A stretch of DNA of 64,000 nt from Aurantiochytrium sp. KH105 (lineage: Eukaryota; Sar; Bigyra; Thraustochytrida; Thraustochytriidae). The notes beneath the pieces were generated by a model, which was not told the DNA's origin, did no database searches, and saw only the letters and a program-made list of their open reading frames with translations. Of the stretch, positions 1-10,432 are shown one piece after another; position 1 is the first letter of the stretch; the number at the start of each line of letters is the position of its first letter. The DNA lies in contig BGKB01000017.1 in NCBI GenBank assembly GCA_003116975.1, positions 186,001-250,000 of the forward strand, written 5' to 3'. Made by a program: the position numbers and the translations under genes.

Positions 1-1726
1 GATCTGCGTGCGTGACGGCCGCACGCTCCGGAATGCGGCTTCGCAACGACGAATGTTGGACCACCGCGGCTAACAACGAGGTCGTGCACGTTGTGAGCCG
101 TGATCGTAGCTCGCTGAGCGGCAAAAAGTACGAAATGAGAGCTGATGCTGCAACGAATAGCGCCGGAGCGAGCTCGAGCGCGCCAATAATATAGGGTCTG
201 TGTAAACTAACGACCCATGAGAGACGCGAGGAGGTGCGCATGGGCTGGCGCGCAATGCTCGCATCATGAGGAAAGCGATACGGAGGAATGAAATTTCCTG
301 ATAGCGGCGGCCAACGTCGTTCTTCGGAAATCGTAAAGCGGCTCGTATACGTAGGATGTCCGGCGCGCATGTCTGCTTCGGAAAGCGCAAGCGAGGAAAG
401 GTTCTGTGCGAACCCAGAAAAGGTCTCGAGCATGCAGAGAATGGCTGTGGGCTCACGTGTGACGGACTGGCCCGCAATTTCAAGTTGCACAGACATGTCC
501 TGGTCTTGGAACGGATAATTGGCGACCTTTGGGCTAAAGGTCCACGACGAACGTACACGAAAGTGATCAAAGACTTCCACGGCATCGTGTGCAAAGACAA
601 GCTCAGGCACTGTCTTTGCAGCAGCGTTGATAAAGTTAAATGTGGACTCGAGCGATTTTGCGGCTTCCCCACGAATAAATTGGAAACGCTCGCCATGAGC
701 TACGTCCTTGCAGGTCCGATTACTGTGCATTGCCTCGCGCCTTGCGGTCGCGACATCCTCAAAGTCGAGATGGTACTTTAGCAAAAAAATCTGCAGGTCT
801 GCATTGAATACACCCTTGCGCAAGTCAACGCCACCCACATCCAGAACAAAGATGCCAACACCATAGACAGCGATACGGTCAATTTGCACAAGGGTGTCGG
901 CACCAAGGTTGTCTGGCTTGGGTTCGGTGACAAAGGTCCAGTCACTAAGGTCTAAGCCTGCAAGGCCCTTTTTCACATTGTCTGACAAGACGACGCGATA
1001 CGTGTGCTCGTAGGCGAGGCTGGAGATGTTGAGCTGCACGTGTACCTTGATGTCGGGCATGCTGCTGTCGGCTTTTCCGCTCGTGTCGTCCTGATCAGCG
1101 CTGCTATCCTTGTTGCTCAGTTTCCCATTGTCATCGTCGTCGAGCGAGAGCCAGAGGTTCTGGAGATGAAAGTCATGCTCCGCGACAACTCGCGTCTGTG
1201 CCCTGTCACCTGCCCCAACGAGTCGTAGCCAAAACCCGTCGTCCGAGTGTTCGACCTCAGAATCTTTGTTGTCTGAGTCGTCACCGCTGCTCCCTGCAGC
1301 AGATGCTTTTTGGGCCTGGTCGACAAGGTGCTCAAAGAGGGCCGGCAAGCCTTCACCCGTTGTCGTCTTTGTCTCTAGACTAACGTTGCGAAAAGTGAAG
1401 ACGATCTCGCTGAGTTCGCTTCGCACGTTGGACTCGCCGGGACGTGGGGAGACCTTGACGAGGCGGAAATGCTCTGCGTGCCGGTCGACGCCCGCAATCC
1501 TCGCGAGCGCCTTGCTCTGCTCGAGCTTGACATCGTCAACTGGATCTTGTGGTGAGATGGCGCCACCTGCTGCCGAACCGTCGCCTGTCTCGCCACCAGG
1601 GCGCGCGCCCGCGGCCGCCTCGCCGAGACCTCCGAGGAGACCATAGGCCTCCGCATGCCTCGCGTGCTCAAGGGTCTGGGTGGCGAGCGCGAGCAGCACG
1701 AGCACCGCGCTTCGGCCAACCCGCAT
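1..1726 (-). CDS. Pentameric ligand-gated ion channel-like protein (partial, C-terminus beyond the window)
   Basis: One uninterrupted reading frame runs from the ATG at 1726 off the left edge (about 575 codons seen). Residues 1-28 form a signal peptide (MRVGRSAVLVLLALATQ then A/H-rich). A ~240-residue acidic N-terminal extension follows. From about residue 272 the frame reads as the beta-sandwich ligand-binding domain of pLGICs: a VGIFVLDVGGVDLRKGVF strand resembling the start of bacterial channel domains, and near residue 404 the NYPFQDQDMSVQLEI segment, equivalent to the family's FPFD-Q-L motif. The two Cys-loop cysteines are not evident, as in prokaryotic members. Near residue 510 comes TM1 (PYIIGALELAPALFVAASAL...FLP) and then a TM2-like pore helix (LTTCTTSLLAAVV) with the downstream RIP...T turn. 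TM3 and TM4 are outside the window. Family assignment is by motif reading; the ligand is unknown. Start chosen because it gives the signal peptide. Confidence 0.72.
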   Translation of the reverse strand, partial: MRVGRSAVLVLLALATQTLEHARHAEAYGLLGGLGEAAAGARPGGETGDGSAAGGAISPQDPVDDVKLEQSKALARIAGVDRHAEHFRLVKVSPRPGESNVRSELSEIVFTFRNVSLETKTTTGEGLPALFEHLVDQAQKASAAGSSGDDSDNKDSEVEHSDDGFWLRLVGAGDRAQTRVVAEHDFHLQNLWLSLDDDDNGKLSNKDSSADQDDTSGKADSSMPDIKVHVQLNISSLAYEHTYRVVLSDNVKKGLAGLDLSDWTFVTEPKPDNLGADTLVQIDRIAVYGVGIFVLDVGGVDLRKGVFNADLQIFLLKYHLDFEDVATARREAMHSNRTCKDVAHGERFQFIRGEAAKSLESTFNFINAAAKTVPELVFAHDAVEVFDHFRVRSSWTFSPKVANYPFQDQDMSVQLEIAGQSVTREPTAILCMLETFSGFAQNLSSLALSEADMRAGHPTYTSRFTISEERRWPPLSGNFIPPYRFPHDASIARQPMRTSSRLSWVVSLHRPYIIGALELAPALFVAASALISYFLPLSELRSRLTTCTTSLLAAVVQHSSLRSRIPERAAVTHAD

Positions 1727-1946
1727 TTTCTCTTGAAGGCGATTACCTTTTTTGTCATACAGCCGTTGCTTTAAGCCTTGCGCCGGCACTGCCGAGCACA
1801 AGCAATTTTGCCTCAAAGCCTTTTCTGGGAAGAACTTAGATGATGTTGTAGAATACGCACCACTCGAGCAGTTGTTGTGGTCACAAAAGAGAAATTCGAT
1901 GAAAGCCACTTGGGTAGATAAAGCATACATGATTTGATAATTCTCT

Positions 1947-4896
1947 TCAAAGAAAGTTGTTATTGCGCTGTGTGCGAACGTTTTCACAGGAAGAGCCTCG
2001 CGGTGCGGACGCATCGGGTTTTGAAGCGCGGCTGAAGGCAGATCGCGAGCTATGCAAACTATCCGTTCCGCTGGAATGATCTGCAACAAGTGATGATTTT
2101 TCAATGGGATTTCGCATGGTCTCGAGTTGCGACGAAGGTGGTGACTTGAGCCGAGCCACAGTGGGACGCGAATCGAAATTAACAGCAAGGCTGCTCACGA
2201 ACGAAAGATTTCCGGGGGATCGGCTGAGATTCTTCTTGCCCCAGCCTTCTGAGATTTTGTTGCGGATCTCTTCAACCGTGTCGCCCTCCAGGTCCACAGA
2301 GAGTGGTGTGGTGGCTGATCCCACGGAGCCAGCCAGCGAGCCCGGAGAGATGTAGCCCGAGGCAGACCTGTCGCATGAGCGAAACATTTTCACGTTCGGA
2401 GCGCGCGCGCCATCGGGGACCTCCACTGCAAAACCTTCCCCTTCTTCGAAATCCATGGTGCCTGGAACACAGGCATCATCCATGTCATCGAGGATACAGT
2501 TGCCGCTGTCGCAGCGGTCGCGAGGGTGCGGAAGCGAGCCAAGCGGTCCGTTTGCTGGTTCAACAAGAAACTCATTTTCAAGCATGGAATCAAATTCCTG
2601 CGACGCCATGCTGCCATTACTGCTGACGCGTGGGCGTAGAGACGACCCTGCCTCTGAACCCTGGCGCGAGGTAGTCCCTTGCGGCTGAGACGCAAAAACA
2701 CGTTCACGAAGGAGCTGCGCTTTGCGCTCGTGCAATCTGCGTTCGTACTCAAATACTTCTTCGAGCGTGAGTCCGTCCAGATCCGCCAAAGTGTTCTGCT
2801 GACGATCTTGTTCGCTCGTAGCGCCCCAAACTTGCGTCTGAGCCAGACTTGGCGCAAGAGACTGATCTTGGGGAACCTGTTGCTCTTGCTGCAAAAGCTG
2901 ACGTTGTTGCATTTGGTGATTGTGCTGGTGTTCCATGAGCTGCATTTGAAGTGTGTGTTGCTGGCTGAGACGGATTTGTTGCCTTCGCGCCGAGGCCTGC
3001 TGAAGTTGAGTCTGCGAATTGGCGGACCAGTTAACATTGCTGGGCAGCTGTTGCTGCTGTTGCTGCTTTTGCTGTCGTCGCGGCGCCTGAGCACGCAGTG
3101 GAGAATCGAGGGAATTCGAACGCAAGCGGGAATGCACGCCACCCTGGCCCGGCCCATTTCTACCTCGCGATTCCTGCAGGTCGGATGGTGTTGTTGATGT
3201 CGTCGTCGTTGCTGAGCTCGCAGCTGGTTGCCGTTTGAACTCGGCCGTGGTGGTGCCATGCGTTTGCTGGGCGCCATCTGGCTGAGTTTTGCTTTCGCTG
3301 CTTTCCGTATGCTGCAAACGAACGCCACGTTGAACTTGGGGATATTGTTGATAATGTGCTTGCTGTCGGTGATCAAAAGTTGGCGAGGTCATGTGGCGCG
3401 CAAATGAGCCTGTGCAAGATTTCGGTCGCGTGGACGTTGTAAGCCCACCGCTGCCCGTGTGGGTGCCTCCAAACCCGCCTCCCGTTTCGGACGCCGAAGA
3501 GCTTGGCGGCCGACGACGGCCATTCTCGTCGAGGGGACCTGAAGCGTACATTTTGAGCTCGTTGTCGCTGCCAAACCCAGGGTCGTCCGCGGGTGCCCCC
3601 GAGTCGAATACGTCTCCTGTTGCCTCCCTCCCGCGCGTGAGAAACTCAATGTCGCGGCTCGTCGGGTCTTGCCGTTGGTGACTCGACTTGTTGGGCCCCA
3701 TCATAAGCACGGGCGACGTAGGCCCTCGCGAGGCCATTTTGTTCGCGCTCTGCTGCGTGCCCTGATTCGAATTTGCCGCTGCGGTCGAAGACGCCGTGAC
3801 GAAGGCTTTGTGGCTTGGCGAAAGCCTCGCACGCGCGTTGTGAGAGACCATGACAGGGCTACGACTTGAGGAACGTCTGCCCCCCGAGGCGCCAGCGGAC
3901 GCCGACAGCGAGCGCCCGGAGCTGCCGACGCCTGCAAAGGCCGAGTTTGCGGCCGAAGTCAAAGCCGACGATGAGGACGACGATGACGAGATCGAAGACG
4001 AAGCAGACGATGACGAGGTGAACGCTGAAGAAGCAGCAGCAGCAATGGCTGCATTGTCGTCGGTGCCGACTTGCTGTGCTAGGCCAAGATGCACGAGGCC
4101 GTTGCTCCCTTGCGGCGTGACGGTCTGACTTCGCTTAGGCTTAACCTTATTGAATGCGGATTTCGCTGCCGCACCCGTGCTAGCCGAGGTCGTCGCAGAA
4201 TGATGATGCGGGCTCTTGTTGCGCGTTTGCAGAGGCCACGCAGCCACCGGGGACGCCCGCGGCGAATTCCGCGTGTACAGCGGCGATGCCGAGCGCCCAT
4301 GCGCCGGGGACGTCCGTGGCATGGGAGACGTGCGTGGCGAATTTCGCGGCGACTTGCGGCCGTGCACGGGCGAGGGATTCCCACTCCTTCGCCCCTGCAA
4401 GCCGGCGCCCGGAACAGCGAGCGGCGCGGCGTTCACGACAACACCCGTGTTGGCAGCGGACGCGTTGCTGTTGCCGCCTGGAACCGCGAGATCGGCGCCG
4501 CCCGACGCACCCGCTGCGTTTGCCGCACTGGCCGTCATTGTCAGTCCTGCCGAAGACGCGCTCGCAGCTCCGCTCGCAGCCAAGCCTCCCGCGCCGCTGC
4601 CCTGCGCCGTCGGTCCGGCCAGCGCGCTCGCGGAATCGTCGTCGAGCGCATGGTGCAAATGGTGGATCGCGCGCACAGGGATGCTCCTCCCGGTCGCGCG
4701 CGCCGCGCCAGGGTTCCCTCCCCAGGCCTGCGCCACCGCGCTTTCCGCGCCCTGCGTCGCGCCGCCGCCGCCGGGAGGCGCGCCGCCCGGGGGCGCGCCG
4801 CCGTTCGCGCTCGCGCCGATGTTGCCATTGCCGCCATGGCCATTGCCATTCCCGTTGCCGCCGATCCCGCCGATCCCGCCGATCCCCCCGCCGATC

Positions 4897-4928
<32 letters not shown>

Positions 4929-4946
4929 CTCGCCGCCGTCCTCCAT
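1947..4946 (-). CDS. Large low-complexity protein (poly-Gly, SP-rich, Gln-rich), function unknown
   Basis: The frame encodes 999 residues from the ATG at 4946. It opens with MEDGGEGG and a poly-Gly/Gly-Asn run, then Ala/Ser-rich sequence. Around residues 185-250 lies a block of repeated Ser-Pro motifs with basic residues (SPRNSPRTSP type), a typical proline-directed kinase substrate composition. A Gln-rich stretch with poly-Gln lies near residue 630. Near residues 720-745 the segment GLTLEEVFEYERRLHERKA is predicted helical/coiled coil and is the best candidate for a conserved element. No catalytic domain is recognised. The frame stays open upstream to about 5906, but that extension looks like untranslated leader (pyrimidine-rich, mixed hydrophobic translation), so the MEDGG start is preferred; an ATG at about 5344 is an alternative. 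Confidence 0.6.
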
Positions 4947-5933
4947 CGCGCCACGCCGCGCCGCGCGTCGGTTGCTCGCTCGAGGTGGCGGATTTGCTTT
5001 GCTCTGCTTTGCTTCAAGTTCAAGGCGCCTTTTCAAACGCGGCTCCGTTTTGCGTTGTCCACACCGCGGCGGGCCGGCCGGCCGGCGCGTCCCAGCTGCC
5101 TGCCTGCCGGCCTGGGCGAGCGAGGGCGGGATGCGCGACGCGAGGCAGCGACGCGGCGCGGGACGCGCGCGAGCGGGAAGGGAAGGGCTCGAGGGGCCGG
5201 CTTTGGCCGGGCGCTTCTCGCCGCCGAAGCTTGGAGGGTGCGCCGCCGCGGTCGAAGGAGGAGGGAGGAGGATTTGCGAGCACGGGGATGTCGAGGTCTT
5301 GGAGAGGGGGCTGGGGGAGAGGGGGGAATTGGGCGATGCGACCATGGAGGGAGGCCACGACCTTGTGCAGAAATTCGAGGCGGATAGGTAGGCGAGTGAG
5401 AAAGTAAAGGATCTGAATTTCGTGAGGCGCAAAAGAAACTTGCGCCCCCAGCCTCTCCCTCCCCAAAAATAAAAATCGCAGCAATATATATATGTGAGGG
5501 TCTCGAACACCGGATGCGCACGTCTCTTGCACTCAATGCACGCACTCTGATCAATAAGCACGCACTCTATTCTTTCATACCATAGACACGGTGTCGGAAA
5601 CCTTGTGGACGGCGCAAACGTAGGCTCGCGCACATTATTTGACCATGGTTTGCCTGACTTTGGACAAAGTGACCGATGGAGCGACAGTGGTGTCATGAGA
5701 AAGACGTGCAGCCCAAGCAAGTCCATCGTACGGTAAGTGAAGTCCAACTTAAAAGTCCAAGCTGTCGGTGCCGGCGGCATCCACTCCAGGCAGCCTGAAG
5801 CCCATTTACAGCTACAGGAGCGGTGGCCATAGATGCCGAGCAATCCCCTCTTGCCTTTCTCTCTTATCATGACAACAAGGCACCCCACCCCACCCACCAC
5901 AAGCAAATCTCAAGTCACTAGCCACCGCGGAGG
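4947..5933. other. Divergent intergenic/leader region
   Basis: About 1 kb between the start of the low-complexity protein (minus) and the start of the CIA30 gene (plus). It is very GC-rich near 5040-5260 and turns AT-richer at 5400-5700, with a short TA run near 5485. It probably holds the 5' leader of the minus gene and a shared bidirectional promoter. No gene or RNA is recognised. Confidence 0.5.
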
Positions 5934-6614
5934 ATGAAGCTCGCGTGGCAGCGCGCGCAAGCGGCGCGGGTGTCGGGGCTGACACGCGCGCAGGAACTGA
6001 CGCTCTTCGACTTTCGCGCGCCCGAGGACCGCGCCGAGGTTGACGACGGGTCGACCTGGCGCGTGTGGACAGATGAGGTCATGGGCGGCAAGTCGACGTG
6101 TTCGTGGACGAGCTCCGAGGAGGACGGCGGCAAGGCGATCTTTGCGGGAACCTTGTCCAAATTCGTGCCCAAGGGCACCTCGCGCAGCGGATTCGCAGCC
6201 GTGCAAATGGTGACCCCAAATCCTCTCAAGGATGTCACCGAGTTTGACGCGCTCAAGCTTCGTGTCAAGCTTGATCACAACAAGTACGAGATCAACATCA
6301 AGCCAGAGAGTTTCATTCCGGATGATCTCTATCAAGGCTTTCTCATGAATGAGAGCTCGCCTGCAAAGGATGGCTGGGTGGATGCCATCCTACCGTTTCG
6401 AGATTTTCTCCTCTTGGGCCGCGGCCTCGTCAAGCAGGATCAACGCGCCTTTGATTATAACATTATGGAGGCGCTAGGATTCGCCACCAACGACTACGAA
6501 GGCGACTTTAAAATTGAGATACAGAGTGCCAAGGTTATCTGCCTTGAAGGCGAACATGGCGACGACGCGCGCGCACAGAAGCTCAAACCTGCACAAACGA
6601 CTACCTCGTTCTAA
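5934..6614 (+). CDS. CIA30-domain protein (complex I intermediate-associated protein 30 / NDUFAF1 family)
   Basis: A 226-residue single-exon protein. The CIA30 domain fills residues 22-205: LFDF near the start, the hallmark W-x-V-x-T-D-x-V-MGGKS motif at about residues 41-53, a FAGTLS strand, and the KLRVKLD...YEINI and WVDAILPFRDF strands of the galactose-binding-like beta-sandwich. CIA30 proteins (NDUFAF1 in animals) help assemble mitochondrial complex I; related proteins also occur in plastids. The N-terminus (MKLAWQRAQAARVSG) is basic and could act as an organelle targeting sequence, though it is short. The gene is head-to-head with the low-complexity gene. Family call is strong; the exact NDUFAF1 orthology is inferred. 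Confidence 0.88.
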   Translation: MKLAWQRAQAARVSGLTRAQELTLFDFRAPEDRAEVDDGSTWRVWTDEVMGGKSTCSWTSSEEDGGKAIFAGTLSKFVPKGTSRSGFAAVQMVTPNPLKDVTEFDALKLRVKLDHNKYEINIKPESFIPDDLYQGFLMNESSPAKDGWVDAILPFRDFLLLGRGLVKQDQRAFDYNIMEALGFATNDYEGDFKIEIQSAKVICLEGEHGDDARAQKLKPAQTTTSF

Positions 6615-6696
6615 GAAAAAAAAATGAAAAAAGAAAAGGAGAAAAGAGGAAAAAGAAGCGACGATTGACCCATGGCCTTCATGGGAGCAATGTTGG

Positions 6697-7518
6697 TCAG
6701 GTGAGCCCCGTGACGGAGACGAGCTCTTCAAGCGCTAGTGGCCTGAAAAGCTTATTTTTATGCTTGCCGAGCTTTGTAAAATCCATTTCGCCGTGGTTTT
6801 CCCAAGGCGCGGGAGGCTGCAAGAGATGGTGCGCGGGCGGCGCAAGCTCATTCGTTTTGACCCGTTTCTTACGCCACGGGTCCTCCGTACTGCTTCGACG
6901 TCTCCTATGCAGCGATGCTGCCGAGGATAATGGCGCTCCCAGAATAGACGATGCCGGCGCGGGCGCTGAGGTCCACGACGAGGAGGAGCCAAGAGATGAC
7001 ATCGACGAGGATCGCGAGAGACTGTCTCCATGATATTTCGTTGGTAATGAGGTTTTTGATTTTGATTTTGGTATGGCTTTCAAGTGTCGTTGCTGTGAGC
7101 TTTGTTGCGCCCAGGATACGAAGGCGGTCTCGGGTACGTTCCAGCTGGAACTCAGCGTCTGCGCGTCGGCGTGCATTTTGTTTTCGTATGAAGCGTGCCC
7201 TCCCCAGGCAAAGTCGAGGTCGTCGCCCGAGAACCGGACGCGCTGCCATAGCTTGATCGCTTCAAAGACTTCTTCGGATGCTCGACGTAGCGCCATAGCG
7301 TACCTGAAGCGCTCGTCCTCGCGCGCAGCACACGTCTTGCATCCAGCGAGGACCCTCTCTCGCTTTTTAATGAGCTCGATCGCGCGCCTCTCTGCCATAC
7401 TCACTGGATCGTGCGGAGCAAAGATATCTCCCTGCTCTTCGCGTTCACAGTCTTCCACATCGCGCGGTCTATCTCGCCGAAGCCGTCGACGCTTCTGCGC
7501 TGCGTGCTTGTGCTTCAT
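6697..7518 (-). CDS. Small basic Arg/Lys/Ser-rich protein, function unknown
   Basis: Reads 273 residues from the ATG at 7518. The N-terminus is strongly basic (MKHKHAAQKRRRLRRDR), suggesting a nuclear or nucleolar signal. The middle (SMAERRAIELIKKRERVLAGCKTCAAREDERF) is predicted helical with one CxxC, and then a Ser-rich linker with a second basic cluster (RRRRSSTEDPWRKKRVK) precedes a hydrophobic C-terminal tail. No family is recognised. The frame continues coding-like upstream of the ATG to an acceptor-like TTTATAG ending at 7582, so an unseen 5' exon is possible. It is convergent with the CIA30 gene; the 3' ends are 82 bp apart. Confidence 0.55.
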   Translation of the reverse strand: MKHKHAAQKRRRLRRDRPRDVEDCEREEQGDIFAPHDPVSMAERRAIELIKKRERVLAGCKTCAAREDERFRYAMALRRASEEVFEAIKLWQRVRFSGDDLDFAWGGHASYENKMHADAQTLSSSWNVPETAFVSWAQQSSQQRHLKAIPKSKSKTSLPTKYHGDSLSRSSSMSSLGSSSSWTSAPAPASSILGAPLSSAASLHRRRRSSTEDPWRKKRVKTNELAPPAHHLLQPPAPWENHGEMDFTKLGKHKNKLFRPLALEELVSVTGLT

Positions 7519-8746
7519 CCGTTGCGCCGCCACGACCTGGCGTCGTTCCCCTTGCCGCTTTGGCGCGAGCTTCTCGCCCTGCTATAAAGACCAAGCAGAG
7601 GCCCGCTGAAGCGCCCCTGTTCGCTTTTGCAAGCACCTTCAAGCCGACTGACTGATGCAGCTTTCGCTGTTCATTTAGCGCGCGGACCCAGAGAACTCCT
7701 TAAACGCCTTTCCAAGCAGCTCTAAAATTATTTTGCCTTTACTATCCTTTACTTGTGCATTCATATACTCTCTGGCATGCATGCGGTCACATCAGTATTT
7801 CTAAAATAATACTTGACTGATCGGCCGCGTGCGTGTAGGGAAGAGGAGTAGTTCAAAGCGTTCCAAGCTCCTATCAAGGTACTCATCAAAAAAAATTTGT
7901 TCGAGTTAAGGCTGCGCTCAGCTTGAACTGAGCCTAGGTTCTTGCCTCCATCCCGATCACGGTCGCTTCAGCTGGAGTGGAGGTATATCTGGGCAAAGAA
8001 GAATCAGAAGTTTGAACTTGATTCGTGAGTCCAGCGACAAAGTTCCGTAACGGATCTATAGACTTGGGCGCAACGGAGCGCCGAAACTTTATCTTCCCAT
8101 GTTGACATCGAAGGGAGCGAAAGAAGGCGCAAGGTTTCAGACACGCCCATGGAAGATTGCGTAAAGAAAATTCATCACATCAAATCATAGCATCCAACTG
8201 GCTCACTTCACGTGCATGGCAACTCACGCGTCGTGCACCTAGGATACAATCGTTTGTAAGACAGAATTGCAGGTTTGAATTTGACTTTACAGCTTGCGAG
8301 ACCTTGATGGTTCCGAAGGCGATATATTTTGCTTGCTTTTAAGTAGAAGAATGACCCTGTGAGGGCAACAGAAACGAAGGCAAGATACGTAATGTGAAAG
8401 CATGACTCGCATTCACATCTGGAATCTTTATCATTTTATGGAAGAGAGAAAAGGTCACATCACCCGATGGATTGAAGGAGACTTCAGCTCACTCGAACAT
8501 ACGAGCCTGAATGTACCGCGTTAGCGTCATCCCTGTTTCACCTTCTCCCATAGTTATCGCAGCAGCAAGACGCTCCTCACTATACAAATCCGCCTGTTGA
8601 AGAATTCATTGCGAAACTGCTTTTGCTGGCAGAGACACCTGTGTTATTTGGTCGGCGTCTGCTTCGTGGTGTACCTCTTGGAAATTACCTGCTAAACCTC
8701 CTTTTAATTCTCGCTTTTACCTCTTTTCCATTCATGTCGTTTTCGT
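7519..8746. other. Intergenic, no gene seen
   Basis: About 1.2 kb of comparatively AT-rich sequence between two minus-strand genes. It would hold the 3' region of the vWA gene and the promoter of the basic-protein gene. Only short frames (about 60 codons) occur, with no recognisable domain. No tRNA or repeat noticed. Confidence 0.5.
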
Positions 8747-10432
8747 TTAAGGATGATAATAGTGGCACAACGGGTCCCCATAGCATGGATCATTAATTGG
8801 ATCCGGGTCAGAATAATAGTGGGTATAATAATAGTACGTTGGCCCTGTGGTTGGCGATGTCGGCGCTGGGGTCGGCACCGGGGTCGGCGCTGATGTCGGC
8901 GCTGGGGTCGGCGCTGATGTCGGCACTGGGGTCGGCACTGGGGTCGGCACTGGGGTCGGCGCTGGGGTCGGCACCGGGGTCGGCGCTGGTGTCGAAAAGG
9001 CAGTTGGCGTGGGCGAGGTATCAACCAGTGTGGTTCCACATTGATCGTCAATCATCTGCCTTACGACGGCGTCCAGACTCGCATACTTTTCGGCCTGGTA
9101 CATCACGACCTCAGGACTCAGATCCGAAAATAAAGCGCCGCCACCCTGCTCACTACCAAGACGAACCGAAATCAGACTTGCTCTGCGTGAGATCTTGCGA
9201 GCGAGTTCACGCGAGCACATCTGGGCAGCTTCTTTCGGATACTTGGACTTATCGTCAAAGAAGTCACATTTGCCAGGCAGACGACCTAGCTTCCAGTCTA
9301 AATGCGGTACGTTGTCGCCAACATGCACCACAAGCATTGGACGAGCGCTCTGCAATAGCGCGGTCTCAATATTCTGCGTCTCTTTGATCAAGTTCAGAGC
9401 AGTTAGCAGGCCGCGAGGTGTGTTCGTATCTTCATGCTGCTCGGGCGTGCGAGATATACCTTGCACGGCAGCTTGGAAGTCCGAGAGCGAGCTAAAGTGG
9501 GAGACCCCACCGACATCGACAAGCGGAAAGACCACGTTGATGTCCGTCGAGTACTCGACAAGACCAAAGCGCGCGTCACCGATCCAGCGCGATGCATAGT
9601 CAACGATCATGCTGTAGGCCGCGTCAAGCTCTGCGTCCTCGATGGTTGGCGAGGCACCGACGACAAACAGGACATTCACCGAGTCCTGACAGCCTTTGGG
9701 CGTGATAGCAGCCGCAGCGTCGCACGCCAGCGCAATGACATCAGAGGAAATCGTCGTCTCGTCTGTAAGGTCCGACGGCATGTTCATGTAGGCGTCGAGC
9801 GGCGCGGACGGGATGAACGGGTTGTTGCCAATTGGAATGTAGATGAATTGTATGCCTTTGTTCTGGACGAGATCAGTAACTTGCGAAGAAAAACACTCTG
9901 CTAGCGCTTGATCGGAGAGATCGCCCGCGCTGCCAATGTTGGAGCACAGCTTGCCCACGCGCTCCTTGGAGTACGTCCTTAGCTTGGCGTGGCCGTTCGA
10001 GATGAGAATGGCGATCTCGGTGGCCCCGCGAGGTCGTTTACTGAGCATTTTCCCGGCGACAGTGGTGGCAAAAGGCAGATTAGAATTGGAGGAGCGGATG
10101 CTCATGGACCTGACGTGGTTTGCAAACATATTGTTGTTCCTGATCTTCCAGAGGCGGGCTCTTGTGAAGTCTCTGGTACCGAAGCTGAAAGCGGTAACAC
10201 GGTCCTGGGATGGATTGGGCCCGATGTCAAACTGCTCGCCAATGGCGAGAGCGATTTTCTTGGCAAGGGCAAAGTCTTCTTGACTAGACGAAGCATCGAG
10301 CATCATGACGACATCGTAGGGGGCACAGGTGGGATCGAGACCGACGGGGCTCGCTACGGAGGCGCCATTCGCAAGTGCAACGAGGGACGATGCCACTACA
10401 ATGTAGTGTAGCATGGTTGTTGAAGAAAACAT
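8747..10432 (-). CDS. Secreted protein with two von Willebrand factor A domains and a Thr-Pro stalk
   Basis: 561 residues from the ATG at 10432 (a second ATG at 10414 gives the same signal peptide). A signal peptide ends near the ANGAS segment (residue ~24). The first vWA domain (about residues 37-240) begins [11 protein letters not shown], a DxSxS MIDAS-type motif. The second (about 248-465) begins [14 protein letters not shown], where the first Asp of the MIDAS is replaced by Gly, so metal binding is doubtful there. From about residue 480 there is a repeated TPxPTPAP stalk of some 45 residues, then a Tyr-rich tail (YYYYTHYY). No transmembrane segment follows, so the protein is probably secreted or wall-associated and mediates adhesion or protein binding. 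Double vWA with a PT linker is common in protist surface proteins; the ligand is unknown. Confidence 0.82.
   Translation of the reverse strand: MFSSTTMLHYIVVASSLVALANGASVASPVGLDPTCAPYDVVMMLDASSSQEDFALAKKIALAIGEQFDIGPNPSQDRVTAFSFGTRDFTRARLWKIRNNNMFANHVRSMSIRSSNSNLPFATTVAGKMLSKRPRGATEIAILISNGHAKLRTYSKERVGKLCSNIGSAGDLSDQALAECFSSQVTDLVQNKGIQFIYIPIGNNPFIPSAPLDAYMNMPSDLTDETTISSDVIALACDAAAAITPKGCQDSVNVLFVVGASPTIEDAELDAAYSMIVDYASRWIGDARFGLVEYSTDINVVFPLVDVGGVSHFSSLSDFQAAVQGISRTPEQHEDTNTPRGLLTALNLIKETQNIETALLQSARPMLVVHVGDNVPHLDWKLGRLPGKCDFFDDKSKYPKEAAQMCSRELARKISRRASLISVRLGSEQGGGALFSDLSPEVVMYQAEKYASLDAVVRQMIDDQCGTTLVDTSPTPTAFSTPAPTPVPTPAPTPVPTPVPTPVPTSAPTPAPTSAPTPVPTPAPTSPTTGPTYYYYTHYYSDPDPINDPCYGDPLCHYYHP
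8853..8999 (-). repeat. 12-bp coding repeat (Thr-Pro stalk)
   Basis: Tandem near-identical 12-bp units (on the plus strand GGGGTCGGCACT and GGGGTCGGCGCT variants) encode the alternating [12 protein letters not shown] stalk of the vWA protein. Such an array is prone to length change between strains. Confidence 0.85.

Noticed and set aside
4089-5407. Long plus-strand frames opposite the Gly/Ser-rich gene
   Set aside because: Pro/Arg/Ala-rich translations mirror the GC-rich minus-strand coding sequence; no domain or start context of their own.
4947-5906. N-terminal 320-residue extension of the low-complexity protein
   Set aside because: Open frame, but its translation resembles untranslated leader and the MEDGG start fits better; kept only as an alternative.
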